From contig JASHOG010000087.1 of the NCBI GenBank assembly GCA_030041225.1, positions 1 through 50,599 of the forward strand: a stretch of DNA of 50,599 nucleotides, given 5' to 3'. The position numbers and the translations under genes are program-made. Shown piece by piece: positions 8,454 to 17,578 of the stretch (its first letter is position 1; the number at the start of each line of letters is the position of its first letter). The DNA comes from Vulcanimicrobiota bacterium (GTDB lineage: Bacteria > Vulcanimicrobiota > Vulcanimicrobiia > Vulcanimicrobiales > Vulcanimicrobiaceae). The notes under the pieces were generated by a model. It saw only the letters and a list, made by a program, of their open reading frames with translations, did no database searches and was not told the DNA's origin.

Positions 8454-10205
8454 GTGCGGTCACGAGCTGCCGTAGCAGCACTGCTTCTCGCACTGCTGCC
8501 GTTCAGCGCGTTCGCCGAGCAGAACGCAACATTGCCGAGCCGCGCACAAATTCCGTCACCGCCGCCCTCTCCTGCGGTGCCGGCCGCGCCGGCGATCGCG
8601 CCCGGCTACCGCGCTCCTCGCATTCGTCAGGGGGCGCCGCACCTGATCGGCGTCACCTCGCAGGCATTCGTCGGGATTTCGCTTTCCGACGCGATCGGTA
8701 TGGCGCTCCTGAAGAATCCGAACCTCGCCGTCGCTGCGGGAAACGAGCGCATCGCGTACTACGGAATCGAGGGCGCGAAGGGGGCATTTGACGTGAAGCT
8801 GCAGGTGCAGCCCGAGGTCGATCACTCGCTCTCGGCACCACAGAACCCGTTCTTCGCGGGGCCGAGCTACGGACCGATCGCGCAAAGCGATCAGAGCGTG
8901 ACGGCGGGCGTCTCGGGAGTCCTTCCTAACGGACAGACGTACAGCGTCAACCTCTCGCAGACGCGCACGACGAACAACGAGATCATCAACCTCATCAACC
9001 CGACCTATCTCAGTGCGCTCTCGTTCGTGCTCACGCAACCGCTGCTGCGTAACGCGGGGATGAACGCGCAGAAACGCCAGCTGGAACTCTCCGTCATCAA
9101 CAACGAGTTCACGACGGAGCAGACGCTCGCGTCCGTCTCGTCGACGATCGCACAAGTCGAGGGTGACTACTGGGACCTCGCCTCCGCATGGAGGAACGTC
9201 GCTATCGACGAGGAGGCATTGCGGGAAGCGACGGCTCAACAGCGCAGCAATATCCGCCTCGCTCGTCGCGGCGCCGGCGCACCGGTCGATGCGGTGGAAT
9301 CAGGCGCGCAGGTCGCGGCCTTTCAGAGCGACGTCTACTCGGCGCTCGAGAACGTGGCGATGGTTCAGAACGAGCTGAAGGACGCGATCGCAAACTCGCC
9401 CGCCGACGCCGTCTGGGAGGCGAATCTCGTTCCGACCTCGCCCGTGCTGCAAATCCCGACAGTTCCGAGCCTCCCCGCGCTGGTTCAAAAGGCGATGCGT
9501 GATCGTCCGGAGATCCTCGAGAGCCTCGACACGCTCATGCAAAGCGTCGTCGATCTCGCCTACGCGCGCAACCAAATGAAACCGCAGCTCGACCTGAAGC
9601 TTGGCTACACGACGAACGGCTACGCGGGGACGTTCGTCCCTCTGACGCCGTCGAATCCGCTCTATCCGTTCATCTGTCCGACGACGCCGTGCCCGTTCAC
9701 CGCTCCGCCGGTGCTGGTCGGGGGCTTAGGCCAGTCGTATAACACGCTGCTGCAACAACGGTACCCGTACTGGACGGCGGCGCTCATCTTCTCGCAGCCG
9801 CTCGGGAATGCGAGCGCGAAGGCGCAGCTCGCACAGGCAGAAGAGCAGCAGCGCATCGCGCAGATTCAGCTCCAGGCGACGGAGCAGCGTATGGTGTATG
9901 AGGCGCGCAATGCCTTGCAGGCGTATGAAGCCGCGCTCGCGCAGCTCAGCTCGGCCCGCGCGGCTCGTCAGGCGAGCGAGGTCGTCTATGCGAGCGAGCT
10001 ACGTAAGTTTCGCAACGGCGAATCGACCACGTTCCTCGTGCTTCAGCGGCAGGTCGAGCTCGCGCAGAATCGAGGCCTCGAGCTGCAGGCGCAGACCAAC
10101 CTCGACAAGGCGGTCGTCGAGATCGAGCGAGTCTCGGGCGATATCCTCGCTCGCAACGGCGTTAATCTCCAGACACTCGGTTCCCAAGCGCTACAGCAGC
10201 CTTAG
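8454..10205 (+). CDS. TolC-family outer-membrane efflux protein
   Basis: A 583-aa outer-membrane channel with a signal peptide cut after AFA (residue 21), a Pro/Ala-rich linker (about 28-48), and two outer-membrane-efflux repeats. The repeats show the long Gln/Ala-rich helices expected for the periplasmic tunnel. A segment between the repeats (about 395-425) carries two cysteines (ICPTTPCPF) and may be a surface or periplasmic insert. It starts at GTG 8454, three nt after the adaptor gene. It is longer than E. coli TolC mainly because of the N-terminal linker and the insert. Confidence 0.9.
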   Translation: MRSRAAVAALLLALLPFSAFAEQNATLPSRAQIPSPPPSPAVPAAPAIAPGYRAPRIRQGAPHLIGVTSQAFVGISLSDAIGMALLKNPNLAVAAGNERIAYYGIEGAKGAFDVKLQVQPEVDHSLSAPQNPFFAGPSYGPIAQSDQSVTAGVSGVLPNGQTYSVNLSQTRTTNNEIINLINPTYLSALSFVLTQPLLRNAGMNAQKRQLELSVINNEFTTEQTLASVSSTIAQVEGDYWDLASAWRNVAIDEEALREATAQQRSNIRLARRGAGAPVDAVESGAQVAAFQSDVYSALENVAMVQNELKDAIANSPADAVWEANLVPTSPVLQIPTVPSLPALVQKAMRDRPEILESLDTLMQSVVDLAYARNQMKPQLDLKLGYTTNGYAGTFVPLTPSNPLYPFICPTTPCPFTAPPVLVGGLGQSYNTLLQQRYPYWTAALIFSQPLGNASAKAQLAQAEEQQRIAQIQLQATEQRMVYEARNALQAYEAALAQLSSARAARQASEVVYASELRKFRNGESTTFLVLQRQVELAQNRGLELQAQTNLDKAVVEIERVSGDILARNGVNLQTLGSQALQQP

Positions 10206-10234
10206 AGCCTCAGGAGGAGAGGCCGCTTGGTTGC

Positions 10235-10648
10235 TTGAACCGCGCGCTCATGAACGCATTGAAACGTCTTTTTGCAGGCGCGGTCGTCGCATGCGCGCTT
10301 GCTCTGGTTTTCCCTATCATCGCTGAAGCTGTGACGTTCGCGGGCACATGGGCCGTGAGCGGCAGACTCGGTGCCACCGGATCGGTCTCGCCGGTCTGCG
10401 TCTTTAGGCAGAGCGGAATTGCCGTGTCGGGAACCTGCAAGGGACCAAACGGCACCGGCTCCGCACTTGGCGCCGTTAGGGGCGCGGCGATCGAGTGGCA
10501 GTGGCACGTTGTTCGGACGGACCCGCAAGGTTACAGCGGTATCGTGACGTTCCGCGGTACCCTCGGCTCCGACGGCGTGATACGGGGAACGTGGGCGTTC
10601 GCCGGCGTCGACGGAATAGGGGAGTTCACCGCTCAGCGAGTTCGCTAG
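10235..10648 (+). CDS. Small secreted beta-rich protein of unknown function
   Basis: Up to 137 aa with a clear signal peptide (AGAVVACALALVFPIIAEA). The mature part contains the spaced repeats FAGTWAVSG and IRGTWAFAG and two cysteines (PVCVF, GTCKG), the look of a small beta-barrel or lipocalin-like domain. The start may be TTG 10235 or ATG 10250. A strong GGAGG (10211-10218) lies 16 nt before the TTG, which is long. It follows tolC by 29 nt and may be the last gene of that run. Its stop TAG overlaps the stop of the convergent pgl gene (shared CTAG at 10645-10648). Confidence 0.6.
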   Translation: MNRALMNALKRLFAGAVVACALALVFPIIAEAVTFAGTWAVSGRLGATGSVSPVCVFRQSGIAVSGTCKGPNGTGSALGAVRGAAIEWQWHVVRTDPQGYSGIVTFRGTLGSDGVIRGTWAFAGVDGIGEFTAQRVR

Positions 10649-11385
10649 GTCTGCGCAGCGGCGGCCGCATCGACGTACCACAACAGGCGGCCGCTGTGGG
10701 GCTTGACGACCTGCGCAGGGTAATGCACCGGATCGTAGGCGCCTTCGCGCGCGATTCTCAAAGCTGAGGCCTTCTTTGCACCGGAGACACCGAAGAGCAC
10801 CTCTCGCCCTAGGTTGAGAACCTTCGGCGTCAGAGTGATGCGCCACATCCTCGCCGATTCCGAGTAGACGGCGCGGCAGAGCGCCTCGTCGTCGGTCGTC
10901 GGATCGGAGCCCGGAAAGAGCGAGGCTGTGTGAGCGTCGATACCGAGGCCGAGCATGACGAGATCGAGTTGCGGAGCGTCTCCGAGCGTGTTGCGAAGGA
11001 GACGTGCGTACTCGAGTGCCGCCTGCTGCGGCGGCATCTCGCCGTGCATCCGGCAAATCTGTGACGGCGGAATCGGAACGGCGTCGAGCAGAGTCTCTCT
11101 CGCCATGCGATAGTTCGAGGCGGGATCGTCGGGCGGCACGCAGCGCTCGTCGCCGAAGTAGACATGGACGTGCTGCCACGCAACATGGGAGCGATAGCTA
11201 TCGCTTGCGAGCAACTCATAGGCCGCCCGCGGCGTGTCGCCGCCGGCGAGCGCGACGCTGAACTTTTCCCGCGCGGCGATCGCATCTCGAGCGGAGGCGA
11301 TAAATGCGTCTGCGAGATTTTGCGCGAGCAGCTTTGCGGTACGAAAGACGTGAAGCTGCTCGGCGTTCACGTTCCTAACAGACAT
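10645..11385 (-). CDS. pgl: 6-phosphogluconolactonase (Pgl/DevB)
   Basis: Pgl hydrolyses 6-phosphogluconolactone in the oxidative pentose-phosphate pathway. The 246-aa product has the NagB-like fold blocks FSVALAGGDTPRAAYELL, VYFGDERCVPPDDPASNYRM and LGLGIDAHTASLFPG, all diagnostic of the DevB form. It is the last gene of the tkt, tal-pgi, gnd, zwf, opcA, pgl run and overlaps opcA by 19 nt. The stop codon lies within the CTAG shared with the convergent plus-strand gene. Confidence 0.94.
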   Translation of the reverse strand: MSVRNVNAEQLHVFRTAKLLAQNLADAFIASARDAIAAREKFSVALAGGDTPRAAYELLASDSYRSHVAWQHVHVYFGDERCVPPDDPASNYRMARETLLDAVPIPPSQICRMHGEMPPQQAALEYARLLRNTLGDAPQLDLVMLGLGIDAHTASLFPGSDPTTDDEALCRAVYSESARMWRITLTPKVLNLGREVLFGVSGAKKASALRIAREGAYDPVHYPAQVVKPHSGRLLWYVDAAAAAQT

Positions 11386-12284
11386 CCTGCGACGTCGAGT
11401 GCGTCGCAGAACACCGGGTCCGCTTGCTCGCGCAGAATTGCGCGCTCGAGGAGCGACGCGGTGTCGACGTCATGCAGCGGTGCGACGCGAGATGGGCGCT
11501 GCTTCGCGCCGGTGACCCGGAGTGAAACGGCGCTACTGTCGCCGTTGCACAGCTCTGCGCTAAAGCGCGTCGAGTGCGATTCGAGCACGACACGCTTGAC
11601 GCGGCGAGGCTGTCCCTCGCGCTCGATCGCGTAGGCAATGGCGCGGCCGCTGCGCCTATGGACGAAGCTGCGTTCGCCGGCGCACTCCCACTCGAGGCGA
11701 CTCGCGAGCCAGCCGAGGAGATAGTACGCTTCCGCGTCGGAGCCGCCGGCCACCGTCACGCTCCGGAGGTCGAAGAGATCCTCGATGAAGTCGCGCTCGT
11801 CGAAGAAGTCGGCGACGACTTCCTGCCAAGGAGCGAGACGAAGATAGGCGAGGTCGTTGATCGCACCGTTCTTCGGTTGCGTCTTGTGAAATGCCGCGAG
11901 GTCGCGCAAGGAGGAGGCGTCGTCTCGCACCCGCGAGCTATCGAGGAGAATCGTCCGCATCTCAGGTGCGAGGGCACCGAAGCGAGCATCGCTCGCCGTT
12001 TGCGGCGCGATCCACAAGAGGACGTGCGGCATACCGGGCTCGAGCAGCGGCGTGACGAGGGAACGAAGATGCTCCGGCGTGCTGCCCCGTACTCCGAGCT
12101 CTACCCACTCGCCGTCGGAGGCTTGTGCCGGTGCGTCGGTAGCACTCGTCGCATTGAGCAGGAACGCGTACGATGCGTGCCGCTGTGCCAACAGGCGCGC
12201 TCGCTCGCGCGCCCAGTCGATGAGCGAGGCGTCCTCAACGAAGACCAGGAGCGTCATCGTGGCGACGCGCACGTTGACGCTCAT
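11367..12284 (-). CDS. opcA: Glucose-6-phosphate dehydrogenase assembly protein (OpcA)
   Basis: OpcA is an activator of G6PD described in cyanobacteria and actinobacteria. The 305-aa product starts at ATG 12284, which overlaps the zwf stop as ATGA; the longer open frame is antisense-like sequence inside zwf. Recognisable features are the middle block GAINDLAYLRLAPWQEVVADFF and the C-terminal TRFSAELCNGDSS. Sequence identity in this family is low, so its place between zwf and pgl carries much of the weight. The tight coupling suggests equal dosage with Zwf. Confidence 0.85.
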   Translation of the reverse strand: MSVNVRVATMTLLVFVEDASLIDWARERARLLAQRHASYAFLLNATSATDAPAQASDGEWVELGVRGSTPEHLRSLVTPLLEPGMPHVLLWIAPQTASDARFGALAPEMRTILLDSSRVRDDASSLRDLAAFHKTQPKNGAINDLAYLRLAPWQEVVADFFDERDFIEDLFDLRSVTVAGGSDAEAYYLLGWLASRLEWECAGERSFVHRRSGRAIAYAIEREGQPRRVKRVVLESHSTRFSAELCNGDSSAVSLRVTGAKQRPSRVAPLHDVDTASLLERAILREQADPVFCDALDVAGCLLGT

Positions 12285-13840
12285 AGTCGGCGCCAGTCGG
12301 CGAAGAGCGTCAACGCCGTGTCCGGACCCTCGTCTCCGGCGGCGTAGTTGGGGAACGAGAAGTCCTTCGTGTTCTCCCACACGTCGAGCACCGGCATGAT
12401 GATCTCCCACGCGAGCTCGACTGCGTCCCAGCGGGTGAAGAGCGTTTGATCGCCGCGCATGGCATCGCTGAGGAGGCGCTCGTATGCGGGCGGTGAGTGA
12501 AATCCGAAGCCGGTACCGTAGTTGAAGTCCATGGAGACGCTGCGGATGTGGCTCTTCGGCCCGGGAACCTTCGCCTCGAAGCGCAGCGCGACGCCTTCAT
12601 CAGGTTCAATCTTCACGACGAGCATGTTCGGCTCGATTGCATCGGTCGACTCGCCGTAGAGGCGGTGCGGAATCGGTTTGAACGTCACCGCGATTTCGGA
12701 GATCTTCTTCGCGAGGCGCTTTCCGGAGCGCAAGTAAAACGGAACGCCCGCCCACCGCCAGCTATCGACGCCGAGACGCAGGGCAGCGAACGTCTCGGTA
12801 TTCGATTGCGGCGCGACGTCGGGCTCTTGCCGGTAGCCGGGCACCTTCTCTCCGTCAATGCTCCCCGGCCCGTACTGTCCGCGCGCCGACATCTTCATCA
12901 CGTCTTCATGGTGCGGCCGAGCGATCGCCGAAAAAACCTTGAACTTCTCGTTACGGATCGCATCCGCGTCGGAGCTCGCCGGGGGCTCCATGGCGACGAG
13001 CGCAAGCAGGTTCAGGACGTGGTTCTGAATCATGTCGCGCAACGCGCCCGCATGGTCATAGTAGTTGCCGCGGTCTTCGATGCCGATCGACTCCGCCGAC
13101 GTGATCTGGACGGATTGAATGTAGTTACGGTTCCATATCGGCTCGAAGATCGTGTTTGCGAAGCGTAGCGCCATGATGTCCTGCACCGGCTCTTTGCCGA
13201 GGTAGTGATCGATGCGGTAGACGTCGTGCTCGCTGAAGACGCGTTCGACGGTTTTTTGAAGCGCGCGTGCCGATTCGAGATCGATGCCGAAGGGCTTCTC
13301 GATGACGACGCGCGTCCAACCGTGCTCGTTGCTGTGCGGATCGAGGTCCGCTCGGTGCAGCATCTCGATGATACCGGGGAAGACCGAGGGCGGCGTGGCG
13401 AGGTAGAAGAGGCGGTTGCCGCCGGTTCCCGCGCGCTTATCGTTCTCGTCGAGTCGCTCGCGTAGCTGTTCGAAGTGTGCGACCTGCTTGAAGTCGGCGG
13501 TGATGTATCCTAGGCACCGCGCGAAAGTGTCCCACAGCTCGCCTCGCGGCTTGGAGCCGTCCGGCGCGAATTGCTCGAGCTGCTCTCGGCAGTACTCCCG
13601 AAACTCATCGTCGCTGTACTTCGTCCGCGCGAAACCGATGAGCGCGAAACCGTTCGGAAGCATCCCGCGCATTCGCAGCGACCATATCGCGGGAAGGAGC
13701 ATGCGCTTGAAGAGATCGCCGCTCGCGCCGAACAGCACGATGCTGCAGGGGTCGGTGATGCGATCGCTCTCGATCCCCGCGCGCAGCGGATTTAGCCGCT
13801 CGCCGTCGCCTCCCGAGGCCGGAACCGCCGTCTCAAGCAT
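12281..13840 (-). CDS. zwf: Glucose-6-phosphate 1-dehydrogenase (Zwf)
   Basis: Zwf oxidises glucose-6-phosphate to 6-phosphogluconolactone with NADP+. The 519-aa product has the dinucleotide-binding segment LFGASGDLFKRMLLPA, the active-site motif YRIDHYLGKEPVQ and FEPIWNRNYIQSVQIT. Start ATG 13840 sits inside the end of gnd (8-nt overlap) and gives a normal length. An upstream extension of the frame would encode Arg/Ser-rich shadow sequence. The gene is followed by its assembly factor opcA. Confidence 0.96.
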   Translation of the reverse strand: MLETAVPASGGDGERLNPLRAGIESDRITDPCSIVLFGASGDLFKRMLLPAIWSLRMRGMLPNGFALIGFARTKYSDDEFREYCREQLEQFAPDGSKPRGELWDTFARCLGYITADFKQVAHFEQLRERLDENDKRAGTGGNRLFYLATPPSVFPGIIEMLHRADLDPHSNEHGWTRVVIEKPFGIDLESARALQKTVERVFSEHDVYRIDHYLGKEPVQDIMALRFANTIFEPIWNRNYIQSVQITSAESIGIEDRGNYYDHAGALRDMIQNHVLNLLALVAMEPPASSDADAIRNEKFKVFSAIARPHHEDVMKMSARGQYGPGSIDGEKVPGYRQEPDVAPQSNTETFAALRLGVDSWRWAGVPFYLRSGKRLAKKISEIAVTFKPIPHRLYGESTDAIEPNMLVVKIEPDEGVALRFEAKVPGPKSHIRSVSMDFNYGTGFGFHSPPAYERLLSDAMRGDQTLFTRWDAVELAWEIIMPVLDVWENTKDFSFPNYAAGDEGPDTALTLFADWRRL

Positions 13841-14738
13841 GAGTCTCCTCTTTGACCGGGTGACCACCGAACTGATTGCGTAGCGCCGCGATGACCTTTG
13901 CGCTGAACGATTCGTTCTGGCGCGACGCGAGCCGCGCGAGGAGCGAGAGCGTGATGACCGGCGCCGGAACGTTCTCGTCGATTGCCGCCTGCACGGTCCA
14001 TCGCCCCTCGCCGGTGTCGTCGACGTACCCGGCGATGTTCTTGAGCTGCGGGTCTTCAGCAAAGGCGCGCACTGCGAGATCGAGCAACCAAGATCGCACG
14101 ACGCTACCGTGACGCCAGAGCTCTGCGATCTGCCTGAGGTCGTAGTTGAAACCCGACTGCGTCAGAATCTCGAAGCCTTCACCATACGCTTGCAGCATGC
14201 CGTACTCGACACCATTGTGCACCATCTTCGAGAAGTGCCCGGCACCCGGCGCGCCGACGTGCGCGTACCCGCCTTCGGGGGCGAGCGTCAAGAAGATCGG
14301 TTCGCACGTCTTCACGGCGTTCTCCTCGCCGCCGACCATGAGACAGTAGCCTTCTTGCAGGCCCCAGACGCCGCCGCTCGTTCCAGCGTCGATGAGCTCC
14401 ACGCCGTGCTTCTTGCAGCGCTCGTAGAGGTGCAGTCCGTCTTTGTAGTTCGTGTTGCCGCCGTCGATGACGATGTCGCCGGGCTTGAGAAGTTCCGCGA
14501 GCCGGTCGATCACATCATCGGTCGGCTTGCCTGCCGGAACCATCACCCAGACGATGCGCGGAGGCGTGAGCTTCGAAACGAGATCTTCGAGGCCGGTCGA
14601 GGCGATCGCTCCTTGTGCGGCGGCTTGCTCCACCGATTTCTTCGTACGCGCGTAGGCGACGACTTCGTGGCCGTTGCGCAGCAGACGCGTCACCATATTT
14701 GCGCCCATTCGGCCGAGGCCGATCATTGCGAGTCTCAT
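13833..14738 (-). CDS. gnd: 6-phosphogluconate dehydrogenase, short decarboxylating type
   Basis: This enzyme oxidises and decarboxylates 6-phosphogluconate to ribulose-5-phosphate. The 301-aa product is the short form (about 300 aa, against 470 in E. coli Gnd), typically NAD-linked and found in Gram-positive bacteria and related lineages. Motifs are the N-terminal Rossmann GLGRMGANMV, VIDGGNTNYKD, DAGTSGGVWGLQEGYC and KMVHNGVEYGMLQAYGEG with its catalytic Lys and Asn. It starts directly after the tal-pgi stop and overlaps zwf by 8 nt. Confidence 0.94.
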   Translation of the reverse strand: MRLAMIGLGRMGANMVTRLLRNGHEVVAYARTKKSVEQAAAQGAIASTGLEDLVSKLTPPRIVWVMVPAGKPTDDVIDRLAELLKPGDIVIDGGNTNYKDGLHLYERCKKHGVELIDAGTSGGVWGLQEGYCLMVGGEENAVKTCEPIFLTLAPEGGYAHVGAPGAGHFSKMVHNGVEYGMLQAYGEGFEILTQSGFNYDLRQIAELWRHGSVVRSWLLDLAVRAFAEDPQLKNIAGYVDDTGEGRWTVQAAIDENVPAPVITLSLLARLASRQNESFSAKVIAALRNQFGGHPVKEETHA

Positions 14739-17561
14739 CTACATCTTCACCGAAAGCGCGTCGCCGACCGCACCAAGCAGGCTCTGTAACCCTGCAGCGA
14801 TATCGCCCTTCACATGAACGCGAACGCCGCGACGTTTACGCCGGTCCAGCGACTGCCAGTCACCGAGCGCCTGCGCCGCGAGCAGCGTGCGAAAGCCGAC
14901 GTTCATCGAGGGGATCGGCGGGTCGCTAGCCTCGTCGGCGACGATCTGCATCATCACGACGCTCGCCGGGCCGCCCTTATGAAGCTGCCCCGTCGAGTGG
15001 AGAAACCGCGGGCCGAAGCCGACAGTCGTCGCAACGCGGAGCGCGTCACGGATCTCCAACCGCAGCTCGTCGAGTCGCGCGGCGTGGGGCTCGTTGCGGG
15101 CGATGTACGCCGTGATCGCGACGTAGTCGCCGGCTCGCACCTGCGCGAGCACGTCGCGCAGCCCTCCTGCGCTGCTGCTTCCCGATAGGAACGAGAGATC
15201 GTACGCATCACCTGTAACGGCGGCAGGCGGCTCTTCGAGGTGTCCGGTGTGCGCATACTCCTCGAGCAACGCCTTCGTGTTGTCCTTCGATTCCTGAACG
15301 TTGGGCTGGTCGAACGCGTCGATCCGTAGCACCGACCCAGCGGTCGCAATCGCCACTTCCCAGAGATAGAACTGCTCGCCAAGATCGTACGCGTCGTTCA
15401 TCGCGAGGCGAATCACAGGGTGCCCAGCAGATTCGAGCGCCGCGAGGCGCTCCTCGGTGGTGCGATCGGGGTTCGCAAGCGTCGCGCCGACGTAGACGAA
15501 TAGGCGATCGTCGCCGTACTGTTGCGGCGTGCCCAGTGCCTCACCCTCGATAGGGATGATGCCTTTGCCGAGCTTCCCCGTCGACTCCGCGACGAGCTGC
15601 TCCGCCCATGCGCCGAAGGCGCGCACTGCCGGATGTGTAACGATCGTGAGCTTGTCGCGTCCGTGCACCGCGAGCCCACCGATCGCGGCACCGAAGCGAA
15701 CGCCTGGGACGCTACGCGGATCGATGTTCTTGTCGTTTGCGTGCATCGCGCCCAGGCCGCGATCGAGCAGAAGTTTGACGTCGTAGCCTGCGATCGCTGC
15801 GGGCGCCATGCCGAAGGCCGAGAGGGCAGAGTACCGCCCTCCGATGTCGGGGTCGCCCTCGAACGTCGTGCGGAAGTTGTTACGCCTTGCCTCTTCGAAG
15901 AGCGATGTTCCCGGGTCGGTGATCGCAATGAAGTGGCGTCCGGCATTCGCGGAGCCGACCGCCTTTGCAACCTTCGCATGGAAGTACGCGTAGAAGGCGT
16001 TCGGCTCGGTTGTCGTGCCGCTCTTGCTCGAGATGAAGAAGAGCGTGTGAGCGAGGTCGATCTTCGACTCCAGCTCGGCAATCTGCGCGGGATCCGTCGA
16101 GTCGAGAACGAGGAGCTGCGGATAGCGATCGACCTTTCTGAAGGTTTCGGAGAGAATATCCGGCGCGAGCGAGGAGCCGCCCATGCCGCAGACAACTGCA
16201 TAGTCGAAGGCGCTGCGCACGTCATCGGCACAGGAAAGGAACTCCGCGGAACCTTCGAACGATCGCTGCGGAATGTCGAGCCATCCGAGCGCGTGCGCTA
16301 TGATCGCCGCCGCCTTCGGATCGTCGGACCATAGTGCAGCGTCCTTCGCCCACATGCGCTTGAGAAAGTCTTCCGAGGCGAGGCGCGCAAGCGCTTCGTC
16401 GGCATGGGGCTGTACGGCGCCGAGTGAGAACGTCACGCGCTGGGCACCTGAGGCGAGCTGCTTCTGTTTGTAGACGATCGCGCCGAGCAACGCGGTATAG
16501 GCGTCGGCGAAGAGTTTGACGCCCTCGACCTGCAACTGCTGCGTCACATCGAACATCGAGACTTTAGCATCCTGTAGCGCGCGGAAGACCGCGTGTGCGC
16601 CTTCGACGTCCTGCTCGACGCTGTTCGCCACGATTTTCCCATGATCGAGCAGCGCCGCGAGAGTGTTCTCAGGCATCGTGTTCACCGTCTCCGGTCCAAC
16701 GACGCTCTCGACGTACATCAGGTCGGGATATCGCGGGTTCTTCGTCGAGGTTGAGGCCCAGAGGGGGCGCTGTGCGCCGGCGCCGGCAGCACGGCATTTC
16801 GCGAAGGCTTCGCCGTGAAAGATCTCGCGGAACTTCTCATAGGTGAGCTTCAACCCCGCGATACCCGCCTTGCCGAGCAGCGGTTCGAGAGCGTGCTCGC
16901 CTTTGTCGATGCGAGCTTGTAGCATCTTATCGACGAGCGTGTCGATCCGGCTGACGAAGACGGAGTTGACCGAAGCGATCGACTCGACGGCACGGCCCTC
17001 CGCGATACGACGCTCGAGGCCGCGAATGTAGGCCCGTGCGGCTTTCTCGTACATCTCGACGGAAAAAATCAGCGTGACGTTGATATTGACGCCCGCGTAG
17101 ATCGCCTCTTCGATTGCGGGAAGCCCTTCGGTCGTGCCGGGGATCTTCACCATGAGATTCGGCCGATCGACGCGCGCCCACAGCTCCTTTGCCGCGGCGA
17201 TCGTTCCCGTGGTGTCGTGCGCCAGGAGAGGTGAGACCTCGAGGCTGACGAAGCCGTCGCGCCCCCCCGAGGCCATGAAGACCGGCGCGAAGGCATCGCA
17301 GGCGTTGCGGATATCTTCTATCGCGAGGTCCCAAAAGAGCGCATCGGGGCTGCGTTGGCTCCCGATCAACGTCCGCAGCTGATCGTCGTAATCACTGCTC
17401 GTGCCGATCGCCTTTTCGAAGATCGACGGATTGCTCGTCATACCGCGCAGCCCTTGCTCGATGAGGCGCTTGAGCTCGCCCGATGGAAACATACTGCGCC
17501 GAAGGTTGTCGAGCCACACGCTCTGCCCGAAGTCGGCGAGCTGTTCCAGTTGGTTTTTCAC
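14739..17561 (-). CDS. tal-pgi: Bifunctional transaldolase / glucose-6-phosphate isomerase
   Basis: A 940-aa fusion. Residues 1 to about 370 are a transaldolase: GMTSNPSIFEKAI, the Schiff-base lysine K139 in PNLMVKIPGTTEG, and the substrate block SVNSVFVSRIDTLVDK. Residues from about 380 to 940 are a phosphoglucose isomerase of the short type, with GMGGSSLAPDIL, FFISSKSGTTTEPN and a C-terminal region that includes the QDSK-like QESKDNTKALLEEY. Fused Tal-Pgi proteins are known in several bacterial groups. The fusion links fructose-6-phosphate made by transaldolase to glucose-6-phosphate for Zwf. It lies 17 nt after tkt and directly abuts gnd. Confidence 0.94.
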   Translation of the reverse strand: MKNQLEQLADFGQSVWLDNLRRSMFPSGELKRLIEQGLRGMTSNPSIFEKAIGTSSDYDDQLRTLIGSQRSPDALFWDLAIEDIRNACDAFAPVFMASGGRDGFVSLEVSPLLAHDTTGTIAAAKELWARVDRPNLMVKIPGTTEGLPAIEEAIYAGVNINVTLIFSVEMYEKAARAYIRGLERRIAEGRAVESIASVNSVFVSRIDTLVDKMLQARIDKGEHALEPLLGKAGIAGLKLTYEKFREIFHGEAFAKCRAAGAGAQRPLWASTSTKNPRYPDLMYVESVVGPETVNTMPENTLAALLDHGKIVANSVEQDVEGAHAVFRALQDAKVSMFDVTQQLQVEGVKLFADAYTALLGAIVYKQKQLASGAQRVTFSLGAVQPHADEALARLASEDFLKRMWAKDAALWSDDPKAAAIIAHALGWLDIPQRSFEGSAEFLSCADDVRSAFDYAVVCGMGGSSLAPDILSETFRKVDRYPQLLVLDSTDPAQIAELESKIDLAHTLFFISSKSGTTTEPNAFYAYFHAKVAKAVGSANAGRHFIAITDPGTSLFEEARRNNFRTTFEGDPDIGGRYSALSAFGMAPAAIAGYDVKLLLDRGLGAMHANDKNIDPRSVPGVRFGAAIGGLAVHGRDKLTIVTHPAVRAFGAWAEQLVAESTGKLGKGIIPIEGEALGTPQQYGDDRLFVYVGATLANPDRTTEERLAALESAGHPVIRLAMNDAYDLGEQFYLWEVAIATAGSVLRIDAFDQPNVQESKDNTKALLEEYAHTGHLEEPPAAVTGDAYDLSFLSGSSSAGGLRDVLAQVRAGDYVAITAYIARNEPHAARLDELRLEIRDALRVATTVGFGPRFLHSTGQLHKGGPASVVMMQIVADEASDPPIPSMNVGFRTLLAAQALGDWQSLDRRKRRGVRVHVKGDIAAGLQSLLGAVGDALSVKM

Positions 17562-17578
17562 GTGATCTCCTTACTTGC

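Noticed and set aside
12281-14062. A longer zwf frame starting at 14062
   Set aside because: The extra N-terminus lies within gnd in another frame, is Arg/Ser-rich and has no family counterpart. ATG 13840 gives normal length.
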